64,000 bases of DNA from Monocercomonoides exilis (lineage: Eukaryota; Preaxostyla; Oxymonadida; Polymastigidae), in the NCBI GenBank assembly GCA_001643675.2, contig LSRY02000016.1, positions 496,001-560,000 of the forward strand, in the 5' to 3' direction. The position numbers and the translations under genes are program-made. The notes below the pieces were generated by a model that was given only the letters and a program-made list of their open reading frames with translations, made no database searches and had not been told where the DNA came from. Below are positions 11,501-20,108 of this stretch, in pieces. Every line of letters begins with the position of its first letter. Position 1 is the first letter of the stretch.

Positions 11501-14500
11501 GGCGGGATTTGTGTGAATGTGAGCGGGTGCGTGTTTGAGTCGTGCAAATCGTCGGAAAGCGAGAAAGGAGGGGTTGTGTATTTCTCGTTGAACGAAGGGG
11601 GGTGGCTGCGGATGAGCGAATCGACAATAAAGCAGAGTGGATGTTCTGCAGAGAGAGGAAAGGGAGGAGGGCTATATCTGCACTCTGAAGTGACAGGGGA
11701 GCTGGACTTTGAGCTGCGGAGCATGGAGTTTCGTGGAAATGATGCAGCATTGGGACGGGATGTATTTGTGGAGTGCTTCAGCATCGAGAACCAGATCAAC
11801 GAGACACAGTTCCGGTTGGATCTGCGGGAAAGTGTGTATGTGCGTCAAAACGGGATGTGCGGGATGGACAGGACACAGCACACAGTGGAGGCGATTGATC
11901 TGATGGGAATCATTACGATATTCCAGTCGGACACGATTGTGGTGTCGAGCAGCAGAGAGAAGGGAGGCAAAAATGAGAGATCGTGTGGAATGCCTCAAGT
12001 TCCATGCCGATCGATCGACTATGGGGTAGAGCATGTGACATGGGATTATGTGAGCCAGATGTTTGTGGAGGAAGAGAGTGTGATTGAGAGGGAGTGCGAT
12101 TTTGTGGAGATGAGGGTTCTGTCGAGCGGAGGCGACATGGCGCAGATAATTGTGAAGGGAATTGAAGAGCAGAGAAGGGAAGGGGTTATTGCGACACAGA
12201 GGAATGTGGAGGTGACAGGATTGGGGTTTGCGTTTGCAGAAGGAGCAGAATGGGGCCATGCAAGGCTGATTGAAGTGCAGAGCGGGATGCTCAGGATACA
12301 GCTGTGTTCGTTCAGCACGATGCAAAATGGCGAAGAGGAGAATGGGAAGGCGAGAATTGGGTTCTCGCTGATATGGATTGGAGGCGGTGGCTGTGCTGTG
12401 TCAAGCGTTCAGGTTGCAGGTCTCAGATTCTTGGAAACAGTGAAGGGAGTGATCGAAACATCAAAACCGGAGCAAGAGACGAGCGTGAACAATGTGAGCG
12501 TGGCGGATATTAGCGTGGAAGATGGGAGCATCATTTGCTCTGGAGCAAAGCTGTTGCCACGAATTGGATCGTGCAGCTTTGAAAACATCACACGCCTCTC
12601 TGGAGGAGCATCGTGCATATTGCTAAGAGCTGGGGAAGGGAAAGAGATGGGAGAAATTGTGAACTGCACATTCCGAAGATGCACATCGCAATCGGCAAGA
12701 GGGAGTGGAGTGAAGGTTTTGTGTGCTTCGAGCATTGCATTTGACAGCTGTACGTTTGATGGATGTGGATTGTTGGAGAAGACAAACTGGGAGGGAGCGG
12801 AGGAAGGGATATGCTTTTGGAATGGATCTGTTGTTGAGATGGAGAATTGCAGCAGCCGGATGAAAGACACAGTGATTGCAAACAGCAGCTGTGGAGGGGC
12901 TGGAGTGGATGGTGGGGATGTGAGGATTGAGATGGGGATGTTTGAGAACAACAATGGGACAGTGGAGAAGTACAGATCCATCCGGCGGAATGTGGTGTGC
13001 AGCGGTTTGGGAAAGGTTAATGTTGTGAGCCTGAAAGGAGGGGATGGGGCAAAGGAGAACAGCTCGCTGTGGATTCTGAGTGAAGGGTGCACACTGGAAG
13101 GGATTGCAGGGGAAAGGGGATGGGCACTGTTTGTGCCAGTTGTGGAGGAGGCGCATATGAGGGGAGCAGGGGAGGAGCTGGAGGTGAGGTTTGTGGGGCG
13201 ACTGCTAATTCCGTGCAATCTTTCATTTGGGGTAAGTGTATGGGATGGGGATGCAGAAGCAGTGGAGCGGCATGAGTTTGTGGAATCTGACTATGCATCA
13301 GAGGAGGAGGTGTGTAGCAGAATAGGAGCATCAGCAGCTCGAGGAGCGGCAGAGACAGCAGAGGTGAGGGTGAGGATTGAGTTTGGAGATGCAGCCAGGC
13401 GGCAGGGCACGAAATGGTTTGTTGTGAAGAACAGAACAGAAGCACAGGTGAATGGAAACGAAAAACTTGTTGAAGGAGGAAACAAAGAAAAATCATCATG
13501 GCCATTGGTTGTTATAATAATGGCTGTTGTTCTTTTTGTAATTCTGATTATAGCAGTGGTTACAACTGTTCGATGGAGAAAGCAAAAAAGAAGAACAGAA
13601 GAACTGGAGGAGATTGTGGAAGATACAGTGAGGAAGGATCCGAAGCTGATTGAGATGATGACGATGGAGATGTCGCCTGAGGAACAGTGGAAAAGAGCTG
13701 AGAGAGAGGCAGAGAAGAAGAATGAAGAGAGGATCAAGAAAAGAGCATATGATACGAATATGCAACATTCAGAGTCGTCTGAGCATTTGTTAAGTGAGAG
13801 CGGCTCCACCGAATACATCCTTGGGAGAGATTCAGACAAGATCCCAGAATGGGCATTGGAGAAGGTTGATGAGAAAGAAGTTGAGGAAGAGACAAGAAAG
13901 AGAACACCATCGCCATCCATTTCATCCACTTCCACCACTTCGACAACTGATTCAGATTCAACATTTGTTCGATCAGAGAGTCTGTGCCCAACCACGTCAT
14001 CCATGTCGAATCTGGTGGATGGAATGGCATGCTCGTCGCCGCATGAGAAGCTGATAGCGGATCTTCGTGACTCGCTATTCATGCTTGTGCATGGGAAGAA
14101 TGAGAAGAAGGAGATGGCGATTGGTTCATTGAAGGAGCGGGAGATGACAGCTGCACAGATCCTGTTCTGGGTGGTGAATGGAGCGCTGCACTCTTTCAAT
14201 GAGATGGAAAACCCGCTTCAGTCATTGGCGAATCTGAGTCCGCACATTGTGCTGTTCTCTGAGCAGATGGTGATTGTCATAGCGCTTCACTCTGACTGCT
14301 CTGATGAGTCGGATTCGGACTCCTCATCCATTGCTTCATCATGCACGATTGCCACATCATCCTCTGATGTTTCATTGATGAGTGAGCGATTCGTAGACTC
14401 ACCGCCACCGTCATCGGCATTTGAGGATGATGAAGGCTGCAGAGACGAATACAAGCGATGGAAGGCGCCGGAGCTGATGGGGAAGAAAAAGATGAGAGCG

Positions 14501-14863
14501 ACAAAGGAGTCAGTTGTGTTTTCTGTGGGGATGATGTTGTGGGAATGCCTGACTCTGAAGATCCCGTTTGGAGACTATTCTGCAGAAGCAGCCGGGCAGA
14601 AAATTGTGAATGGGGAGAGGCCGAAACCCGAGAAAGCAGGGAGTGAGGAATATGGAGAAATGATAAAAGCATGCTTGTCTGCATCGCCATCGGAGAGGTG
14701 GGGCTTGATGACTTTGAAGCGAGAATTCTTCAGTCGGTTTCCCGCAGGAGCTGTGTTTGTCACAGCATCAGACGCCATCGATTTTGAAGCAGGGAGCGAT
14801 GATGGAGGCAGCGAGGCTGCGACTCGACAGAGCAGAAGCTGGAGTGGATATAGCAATAGATGA
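2549..14863 (+). CDS. Giant beta-helix receptor-like protein with C-terminal pseudokinase
   Basis: An uninterrupted 4104-codon frame starting at an ATG followed by a hydrophobic signal-peptide-like stretch (residues 1-16). The ectodomain (to about 3640) is Gly/Ser/Val/Glu-rich with recurring GGA/GGG-turn and F.xN.C strands, as in right-handed parallel beta-helix (POMP/pectin-lyase-like) proteins. About eight modules carry a CG-x4-(P)C-x-(T/S) motif, near residues 551, 894, 1340, 1685, 2075, 2434, 2758 and 3145. One transmembrane segment (about 3651-3676) is followed by basic residues. The tail has kinase-like segments near 3845-3915 and 3967-4060, with a WKAPEL (APE-like) motif and a subdomain IX-like MMLWECLT. 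No HRD or DFG motif is visible, so it is probably a pseudokinase. A Ser/Asp-rich insert sits between the halves. Type I membrane topology and a surface sensor or adhesin role are inferred. The coding strand is strikingly G-rich and C-poor. Confidence 0.88.
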   Translation: MILFLEFGVLAMLCGVCEETSGKRVQMKDFQEEEEEERLMMQTSLFTNLIGDGKREEGKSENAHEKHEMRDVMRSRISTRFDCCNSSLVIRSAELGSREGFEWIGRLNGSVLEVVWCEIAIGGQDERMFWCEDSRVELEMTVKMREEKGIWRGGVVEGFGRGNEVKLKESRFECLRAEGGMVLARGSLKEIFVENCLFRNISGRISGDRVDGKSDGADNGARKNNAERIGVASSIFERVENGDSGMLYDGCHTQECCFVMNTSFERCEQNVNSTRQENSTGDVILEDLIFTVHTTGSYGGAVCITGNATLSILRTTFRNCSLESTFPDSYGGAVYDTGTGFINMVNSSVISCSVEETGGSYCAGIYITTKAAGTVYVTSSIFAENTGGHYSGLFSSAVSDALFIGSCTFLNNCANPRYGGCLVVWNAISLNQAISNCSFSNNSAYYYGGAILLAGNGSTVKPVKLRFLLFENNTCTLGNGHDVAFRTDHETLYAANDFATCSSTSAEPRVWHCFTPNEWTCPINESRPSWIPNTIRGEINVNPTKEDQIHCGTMGDECKTIGYGVTKWNPELKQKISLSRSTFAERGIGVEDRVIVIEVKGSGERPIIRWAAAGDALVWITCGSIEADSIVFVMDGGASGEGSLMSVREAGGRARLVRCSVRSEAAGVFCRRSMFVVENGVCEIEDSEIEGIQMEDCALLESRYPGELRIAGGSIRNIVRSRGNGAVMSKTLREGETVIVCNTTVKGCRCSSGNGGGVYVGVVEGSVAVLGGSSVSTKIEGCKAEEGSGSGSSGRGRGGGLYVEMRNAEDDVRMENVELVGNEAKSGKMMFICSADLKESCVKKFGFLRGGGWGWEDYAGIGDREWRSLVIPLKVYFEEVGETVHASRGGADHENCGFEYFTCRTLKYSLERQGGETHKVEVHELVEVSEQVEMTSGSYEVTGDEGLTVLSVVDNAARREGEGEGEGEGEGEGEGGGGGVFCVWKSTVLKRVKMWIPAILSGRGALIEVRGGSLSVLECAIDLKAPGVAVRFSLVKVTCGSVVWPSLRLESVHFDRDGMCIAAGSEASIVLEDAELRNVSRVSGDGLIEGSDGSRVELQNVGMTGCNEKSGSMIVVKSGSRLEMNNSKANECVLGEGSVVRSERAGYVKVSGCNMSSIGAGKGDGVGVNGVVGSGGSVEVVNVQASRCRSGKGDGGMMKVVVEKGGSVKIGDGGESGKSGEKSVVEMCEAGEHEGVGGRGGGVFVELGVEGDGVVFGDVEFAGNGGKAGRDVYVICDELSEYVTPLRFGFGLSIRERGNSLVGRDRKAMREDTDLYVFITGYVSGRVEVRKEGGRNEVYCGMSAYPCMTVEYGLGHAGKDGEKWVVLTGGSELREEVDVSGARLGGMGEIAMEMSVRGMLSGEWSAAIKTEGVTELEWLDVKMPSRFEGGVTELMNCQSKGGELWIRKCGFGLEEGVQGSVGYAIIRFSGEVLKVEETRFEGFVVEEPMFDLGFESGGEGRVEGSGVEFWNCSFGSVGCLGGNGACIVSSVIGGKLEFLWCNMTDVDGRANEEGGALKVCIEGKGHVIVGNCKGERCCAEKETIGKGGWMFMECSVADGFVIEEVELEECWAWVGRKMFVRGRGLGGVVSSERLKVDVGGGELDGLEFVGYDEAEEMRVPLGVFVQEWGSPGYVEGERGMDYSLCGFEWFGCATMEHCGRARFFGRKAEIVLKRGFVFCSVIDISRQEMDVKGCEERREYEVRGDLGEESEGVIETRKDTGFADVVFVVEKTFVRGQGSVVVSRLSGLMMERCGMRMGSGKAGFSFVVCVGGRMELKSVEVREQEFESGSMVELREGSKGSVEGVVVERVASGGKKGLIWVGEGSSLEVGNTSASGAVRFGDHCVWEFGRTSSVRMAESNVSGVTRMEGNGAVIVGSVGEGMECVVERCVVSVIRCESGTGEGGSVHVRVGKGGSWVFEENEVRESKVDGNGGKGGGLFMEFEDVDVSYSMRRDVFEGNQGHIGVDVYLVCREPGVVIDRRKWEGSAKEGEEYNNTMWVVDPGNAGIDVTLLKYLFPPKGDIIFVNRTVTGQENCGSDELPCNTVEGGYEKLGKEKTILHIMEESELGEEIRREGESLTIRGDEVAKSEVVVGERGKVCVMVGSWSTTLTIEWIEFEVAEKSVHSELFEMGVGEVHVVECVFGGKGEEKRKTNMWIVCGRGGSVELKKVSVGQMEFGDGRGMCVMKGGGLLCEDVNMSGARTDGGGLVIGEKGTKIVVKRMKARDCWGGSGGVIRVMDGRKVELSEECEFVGCCSGRGDGGAVSWEMGGDDEVLVKNCTVKNCRAEETGGRGGGVFMWIHADCENRFAISKMVFEGNAAHEGDDVFVKCRDLKESVVGERFELELVKEGGEAGVRMMGRDEGRFSEKAHDLMYFLVGYRSRRIVVGSNGADIMGCGREEYPCESFEKGVEHGENEDGMIEMEIIDTVGIRKVEDLSGWKVEGSSAEEKSVVEIREKIEGNGESWVVKNEKVLNVERVRMVVPVRLEEGKKEVVWSGGGNAELWLVLCEFEVEGAGIVEYSMVKSSGGKVMAVSCLVKEMEIGAVAFEFCSSVEMSGCVFEDVKRVGGDGGDGGDGGDGRDGDREGGGVMRVKLKGEDTFGISNSYFEGCGWEWEEGCGGVIYVDSREGLKEDGLRFADTEFKGTVGGARGKAIYIEGVDLNKTVNEQSFGVIYGELKEDENLFVGKDEKLGETDLLRLVVKYWSGVVYISEDGFDVMGCGSERDPCGTLWKGMKQIEKEKEEKRVMIRREVRVEDEWDLSSLSVERWRNGEEKLSRSALVFGGDGEKRGRGVIVNTRMLVLKEMSVCMAAGFENGRGWAVENNGGTLWLDKCVFETREGTEGGEGEGGGCVFVRMLNGELRVDELESRSMNGGKGLFEVNGGCRCILLGMRVESGRIRDGAVVQVVDGDVGNGDEGSVVEMENSTFSFVAGQGNRPRIVECKCDGGICVNVSGCVFESCKSSESEKGGVVYFSLNEGGWLRMSESTIKQSGCSAERGKGGGLYLHSEVTGELDFELRSMEFRGNDAALGRDVFVECFSIENQINETQFRLDLRESVYVRQNGMCGMDRTQHTVEAIDLMGIITIFQSDTIVVSSSREKGGKNERSCGMPQVPCRSIDYGVEHVTWDYVSQMFVEEESVIERECDFVEMRVLSSGGDMAQIIVKGIEEQRREGVIATQRNVEVTGLGFAFAEGAEWGHARLIEVQSGMLRIQLCSFSTMQNGEEENGKARIGFSLIWIGGGGCAVSSVQVAGLRFLETVKGVIETSKPEQETSVNNVSVADISVEDGSIICSGAKLLPRIGSCSFENITRLSGGASCILLRAGEGKEMGEIVNCTFRRCTSQSARGSGVKVLCASSIAFDSCTFDGCGLLEKTNWEGAEEGICFWNGSVVEMENCSSRMKDTVIANSSCGGAGVDGGDVRIEMGMFENNNGTVEKYRSIRRNVVCSGLGKVNVVSLKGGDGAKENSSLWILSEGCTLEGIAGERGWALFVPVVEEAHMRGAGEELEVRFVGRLLIPCNLSFGVSVWDGDAEAVERHEFVESDYASEEEVCSRIGASAARGAAETAEVRVRIEFGDAARRQGTKWFVVKNRTEAQVNGNEKLVEGGNKEKSSWPLVVIIMAVVLFVILIIAVVTTVRWRKQKRRTEELEEIVEDTVRKDPKLIEMMTMEMSPEEQWKRAEREAEKKNEERIKKRAYDTNMQHSESSEHLLSESGSTEYILGRDSDKIPEWALEKVDEKEVEEETRKRTPSPSISSTSTTSTTDSDSTFVRSESLCPTTSSMSNLVDGMACSSPHEKLIADLRDSLFMLVHGKNEKKEMAIGSLKEREMTAAQILFWVVNGALHSFNEMENPLQSLANLSPHIVLFSEQMVIVIALHSDCSDESDSDSSSIASSCTIATSSSDVSLMSERFVDSPPPSSAFEDDEGCRDEYKRWKAPELMGKKKMRATKESVVFSVGMMLWECLTLKIPFGDYSAEAAGQKIVNGERPKPEKAGSEEYGEMIKACLSASPSERWGLMTLKREFFSRFPAGAVFVTASDAIDFEAGSDDGGSEAATRQSRSWSGYSNR
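5420..5484 (+). repeat. GGAGAA microsatellite inside the coding region
   Basis: A hexanucleotide tract encodes alternating Glu-Gly, then a Gly run, within a beta-helix module of the giant protein. The frame stays open, so length change in steps of six would add or remove Glu-Gly pairs. Confidence 0.9.
10363..10414 (+). repeat. Short G-rich tandem repeat in coding region
   Basis: A 9-nt G-rich unit (GGGGATGGA-like) repeats about five times and encodes Gly-Gly-Asp triplets in the giant protein. It resembles a slippage-prone spacer between beta-helix blocks. Confidence 0.85.
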
Positions 14864-16228
14864 AAAGGAGGAAGCAGAGAAAGAAGATGATTAGCACAAC
14901 TGCCTTGAAACAACAGCTGGGATGGATGAACGGATATGGAGTGTTGGATACGATGCTTCGCTATTGACGGATCACTCGATGAATTTGACGAGTATTCCGT
15001 TTATGTGGTGCAATTTTTTCAGGTTATTTGTTTTTTGCTTTGTTTTTTGCTTTGTTTTTTCTTTGGATATAGGCTTCTTTTGATTGGCCGAAATGAATAT
15101 TGAATGGCAAATAAAATTATAACTTTTCCTCACTTCATTTGGAGCAATTCATCAAAAATCATCAAAATGAGAACCTTTTGCGAGAAATTTAGGAAAGCAT
15201 CAACGAAACAAATATCCCTTCAACCGCATCCAAAAAATGAAGCCACGAATCAAAAAAAGATTATGTGGATATACTGATAGGATCTCCATTATTTTTAAAA
15301 ACACTTTCTTGATTTGTTTTTTCTTTTATTCGCCAATTATTTCAAATAATTCAATGCTATCAACTTTTTTTTCTAATAATGTATTCACCTTGATGAGAAA
15401 GGATTTTTCTGATTGATATTTTCGTTATTGTCGATTATTCTTCGAGAAATTAGTTTCAATCACTTTTGAAATGAAATCATATCGGGAAGTGGGGACAAAA
15501 CGAAAAGTTAAAAATATTAATGAAGAAGTTTTTAATATCAGTAACTTTGATTAACAAATACTTGCGTGATTGAAAGATGGAACATATTGGGTCCAGATTT
15601 TTCACTGAAAAATTAAATGCATATTTCACTAAATTTGGTACACAAGAATATTTTCATTCTTCTAATGATGTTTTTTGTTTTGAAAAATTATGTTTTTTAT
15701 TGAAAAATCCAATCAGAAAAAAATCTTAAAAACATTATAACACAATAGATGGAACAGATTAATTCAAAATTTTTTTATTGATAATGAAAAGAAATATATA
15801 AAGATAATGAAAAATCTTCAGGTTCCGTTAATAGCATCTATTTTTATGCATAATTTTATGACTAAAGTTTTATCAAGAAGAAAATTGTTTGGAGAATGAA
15901 AAAAATGTTATCACCATTTCTATCAATTTTTGAAAATTACGGTTTCATTTTTTTGTCATGAAACTGAAATTTTTTTTAAATTTGAAAGTTGCTGTATCTT
16001 ATTTTCACATTTTGTTAACAAATTATTTTCGTTTGATTTCTTTTACAATAATTAATTCAAGATGATTTCTATGAAAATTTTCGGACCCAACAAGTTGCAC
16101 TTTTCAGCATCACATATGTTTGATGATTCAAAATTATAAATTTCAATTGCATTTTTAGTAATCATTATTTATATTTTGATCAAATACCTTTACTTATTTT
16201 TGTCATCAAATTTTATTTTCTTTAAAAA
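14864..16228. other. AT-rich intergenic spacer
   Basis: Follows the TGA of the giant gene. The first 250 nt look like a 3' UTR, with a TTTGCTTTG-type repeat near 15026-15062 and a possible AATAAA polyadenylation signal at 15110-15115. The rest is AT-rich with no supportable ORF. The promoter of the ELAPOR-like gene should lie just before 16229, but no clear motif is visible. Confidence 0.6.
15110..15115 (+). terminator. Possible polyadenylation signal of the giant gene
   Basis: AATAAA about 250 nt after the stop codon. In sequence this AT-rich the hexamer occurs by chance, so support is positional only. Confidence 0.3.
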
Positions 16229-19200
16229 ATGATATCTGTTTTTTTATTTGTAATATTTCGCGAGATAATATTAAATAATGCTTTGGATTTACCTTTGTGT
16301 GAAGATTTCCAGCAATATTCAGCAATCCAAAATTGTTCAGGAGGCTATCGTTTGAAAACGTTTCATACAAAGCCGGGAATGAGCTGCAAGCCAAAAGAAC
16401 CTGAAAGAGTTAATTGCGGTATTGCTGACACATGTTATTCTGAAAAATAAAAGATTGCCAATTTATTCTTTGAATGGTTTTATTTATCAAAAAGAATGCA
16501 AGAAAGAAGATTTTGTTGCAACTTACTCAGAGTGTAAAGAAGGTAAACGTTTAAAAACATTACATCGAATAACTGATTGCCTGGGTTCAATAGATCCTCC
16601 AGAGGAAGTACCATGTGGTTTGAACAAGAGTTACTCTTTTTTATTCAATTTCATGATTGTTTATTCAGAATGTACAAAAAATGACGTTGCTGTTTCATAT
16701 GGTCCATGCAACGGAACCCGTGATGTATATTTCAACTACAAAAAAAGCTGTGATTCAACAAATCTTCCTTTGCTAGACCCTCTGCTCAATGTGAAATGCG
16801 ATTTTTCTTGTAAGGAGAATGAATTTTACGACATTACTCTTAAAAAATGTAAAGTCTGTGATCCTGGAACTTACGCCAAAGATTTTTCTTTAAACTATGC
16901 AGATTGGTCCTCAATTCCCAAAGAGTTTATCCTGGAACATGACGAAGAAGCCACCGATTGGAAACCAGCAGGAAGCGCTGTTATTACAGGAACTCAGCCA
17001 AGCAATTCTTCTACATATTTAAGTCTTGATGTGGATATTGTTGCAGAGAAAGGATATGTGGAATTTTCATTTGAGTGCTATAAATTACAGTTTGATGAAA
17101 ATGGCCTTATCTTTTTTATTGACGATAACGTTGCGGGATCGGATGCTGTAGAACTCCTAACATCAAACGAATGGAAAGAGCTTCGTTACAATCTTCCATT
17201 TGGTCATCACAGATTGACGTGGATGTACAAATCAGGGATGTTTGCCTCTGATGACAGTGAGGGTGCGCGAATCAGATGGATAAAGATTGTGGGAACGCAT
17301 TATCTCCTAACATCATGCGCTCCCTGCCCTCCTGGTACGACGTCGACTAACGGCATCTGCCAGAAGTGCCCCGTCAACACTTATGCAGCTGGAGAGGCGT
17401 CGACCAGCTGTAAACCGTGTGAAAATTCATCTCTATATTCGGTTCCTGGTGCGGATAAGTGCAGACCAAAAAGGATGTGCACTGTTAAGGACTTCTTAGT
17501 GAACTACGGCCCTTGCATCTTACGTGAAAACATTGATTCAGAAGAAAAAGAAGTGGCGCTGAAAGCTAAGGGGGCTAATCTTCGAAAGAATAAGGAGAGG
17601 TGGGAGCGAAAGAAGACGTTTTCGTGGATTGAACCGAGCCAGTGTGATCCGGATTTGAATGGATCAAAGAAGCTTCCGCCAGAAAAGTGGGTTTCCTGCG
17701 TTCCATGCAATCCTGGCACTTATCGTTTAAGTCCAAAAGAAGCACAGCATTCTTTTCACAGCGCAAGTGAGTCTAATTCTAGAAGAAACAATTTTGTGTA
17801 TGTAAATTCTGAAGGTGAGACCATGTTCTCTGAGAATGAAGAAGCAACAAGCTTGTGTCATCCTTGCCCCAGCGGTACATATCGAGGTGACGAAGAAGAT
17901 GATGCTTATGATTTCGATGAGGATGACGAAGAGGAAGGTCAAAAAGAAGGCAGAGAAGAAATTGACGATGGAGCAGAGTCATGCAAAGTGTGCCCAGCGG
18001 GACACAAAACGCCGCGAACAATGTACATCAAGCATTTGGACACGCTGGACAAAAACAGCTTCAATACATCCTGCAGCAGCGACATTGGAGAGCCTTCGGA
18101 TTGCGCAACAGCTGGATGGGTCCCTGTGCCAAAAGGCGGAGTGATTTCGGGGCATTACCATAAGGGACCTGTACAGGTTAGACTGGAACTTAAGACGCAG
18201 CTGTCGAATCAGTACAGTCGGGGTATTGTAGAGTTTGCATTCTCTGCTGTTCTGAAGGAAAATTCATACTTCAAAGTGTATTCAGAGTCGAATCTGCCTT
18301 TTGTAATGAATGCTTCAACTCTAAAAGACAGAGAAGATAAGGCAATACGCATGTATCTGAACGAAGATGACAAGAAAGTTGTGTTTGTGTTTGTAAAAGG
18401 AGCAGCAACGAAACAGAAAAAGGAAGATGAAGACGGGCACATTGGCTTGACGGACGAGCAATGGAATCCTTCAGATGAGTTTGTCTGGATAAAGTACATA
18501 ACTCTTCATGGTATAGAAAATGCAACGGGTGGAGCAACTTCCTGTGAAAAGTGCCCAGCTGGCTACTATGCTGCACAGGGGGCAGAGGAGTGTGAGCCTT
18601 GCGAGCCTGGGACAGCTGCTGACACTACTCAGATTGGGGCAACATGCCCTAAATGTCCCAAGGGTACATACACATCGCGTTACGCGCAAGAAAAGTGTTT
18701 ACCGTGTGGAGATTTCACCGATTCGTATCCAGAAGATAAGCCAACTGAATGCAGGCCGAGGAAATGCGGATTTGATACGGTGTTCTCTAAGGAAGCGGAG
18801 GAAGAAATGAAGAAGAAAGAGAAGCTTCCTGCTGTAAAGTTTGATTTCAGAGACTTGGGAGGCAACGACACAGTAATTGGGCCAATCAAAGCTCTGGATC
18901 CAGATGAAGGTGATTTCTATATCAACTTCTGCTCGAAGGAGGGTCTTAAAAATGTGTGTTCTGTGAAAAAGGAAGGGGAGGAAGGGCACGACCAGATCCC
19001 ACCGTCGCTTATATGCCAGGTGAATAAAAAGAAGAAAATGTCATTTGGGTGGGGTTCAATGGTTGGATTCAAGTTCAATCAACCAGTCTCATCATCAATC
19101 ATCCCAATTAAAAGCTTTTCTCTCAAGAAGTTTCTGAAAAGCAAACTGTTTAAGCCATCTGCGACATCTCTTCCGGAATCGTCTGTTGATGTTTCTTTTT

Positions 19201-20108
19201 ATGATGGACAATTGTGCTTCGAGCAAAGAGGAAACGACTTGTCAAATGAGCAAATGCATTTTGATTTACCATCCTCTTACAAAATTAATTATGATTTTCG
19301 TTCTGCTTCTTCTATTTCATCCATACGAAATCGTGTTGCACGCTCTCATTCTTTGATTCCAAAGCCATCTCTTTCTTCTTCTTCTCTTAGCAATCACACT
19401 TCAAATGCTGCTGCTCAGTTCGTCCCCAGCCGGGCAATTCTCCGCATGCTCTGTGTTCCTGGCCTTGTGGAAGGGGTTCCTGAGCAGGTGCGGTCGTTCA
19501 GCACACTTCCTGTGGTAATGATGAGCAACGACGGGAGCGTCGAATACTCCGAAACAGATTCTAATAGCCCGCAACATCCAGCTGCTATTCCTCTTGGTGC
19601 GAAGCGGTGCACTCGTTTGTTCGAGTGGAAGACGGATTATGGCTGCAGGATGTGTCAGGAGGAAGACTACGAGATTGTGCACACTGAGTGTGTGGATAAG
19701 AAGCAATTTGTTACAAAACAGCTGAAGGAAGGTGTGAAATGCTCCACTTTGCGGGAAGGGAGCGTATTGGGCCACCCGAGGCATGAGGTTGAGTGTGAAA
19801 TGCCTGTGGTGAAGCTTTCGTTTTGGCAGGCAATGAGCGTTGCGTTTTCTGTTCTGGTGGTTGTGCTCGGAATAATTGTGCTTGTGATCGTTTTGTGCAA
19901 GCGTAACAAGAAGCTGAGGTATCAGCTGCTGCAAAGTGAGCATTCTAAACTCCCATTTGGCTCGACTTCAATGATGGAGGATTTCCAAAGCCACGATACA
20001 GCATATCGAATTGAAGAGGATGAGCAAAGTCAGGATGAGAATACGAACTTGTTTGAAGACAATGTGCAGAAGGATGAAAAAAAAGAGCAGCCGAGCTTGA
20101 TGGAGTAG
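16229..20108 (+). CDS. ELAPOR: ELAPOR/EIG121-like cysteine-rich type I membrane receptor
   Basis: Exons 16229-16418, 16495-16617 and 16669-20108 give 1250 aa. The N-terminus is a short signal peptide. Three Cys modules of about 40 residues follow, then a CKVCDPGTY-type growth-factor-receptor Cys-rich repeat. Next come a jelly-roll-like block and further CPxGT(Y) repeats (nt 17320-17440, 17700-17990, 18540-18760). After these is a region resembling the mannose-6-phosphate receptor homology part of ELAPOR1/2, then one transmembrane segment (nt about 19830-19900) and a short acidic tail. Animal ELAPOR proteins (about 1000 aa) act on endosomes and lysosomes; a similar sorting role here is inferred. 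Both introns are phase 1. The second (16618-16668) is 51 nt and stop-free, so an unspliced reading also stays open. An acidic insert (nt 17890-17960) enlarges the protein. Confidence 0.85.

Larger units (their letters stand above)
4196..12020 (+). repeat. Tandem protein modules, CG-x4-PC type, in the giant gene
   Basis: The motif Cys-Gly-x4-(Pro)-Cys-x-(Thr/Ser)-x3-Gly (loosely kept in some copies) recurs at about nt 4198, 5229, 6565, 7600, 8770, 9849, 10821 and 11981. Spacing is 1.0 to 1.35 kb. Each copy is preceded by a hydrophobic, strand-like line and followed by a block of beta-helix rungs ending in a Gly-rich (R)GGG turn. DNA identity between modules is low by eye, so the duplications look old. 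Confidence 0.7.

Noticed and set aside
13291-14199. 302-codon minus-strand frame rich in Ser and Phe
   Set aside because: Antisense to the transmembrane and kinase tail, whose plus-strand reading has clear motifs.
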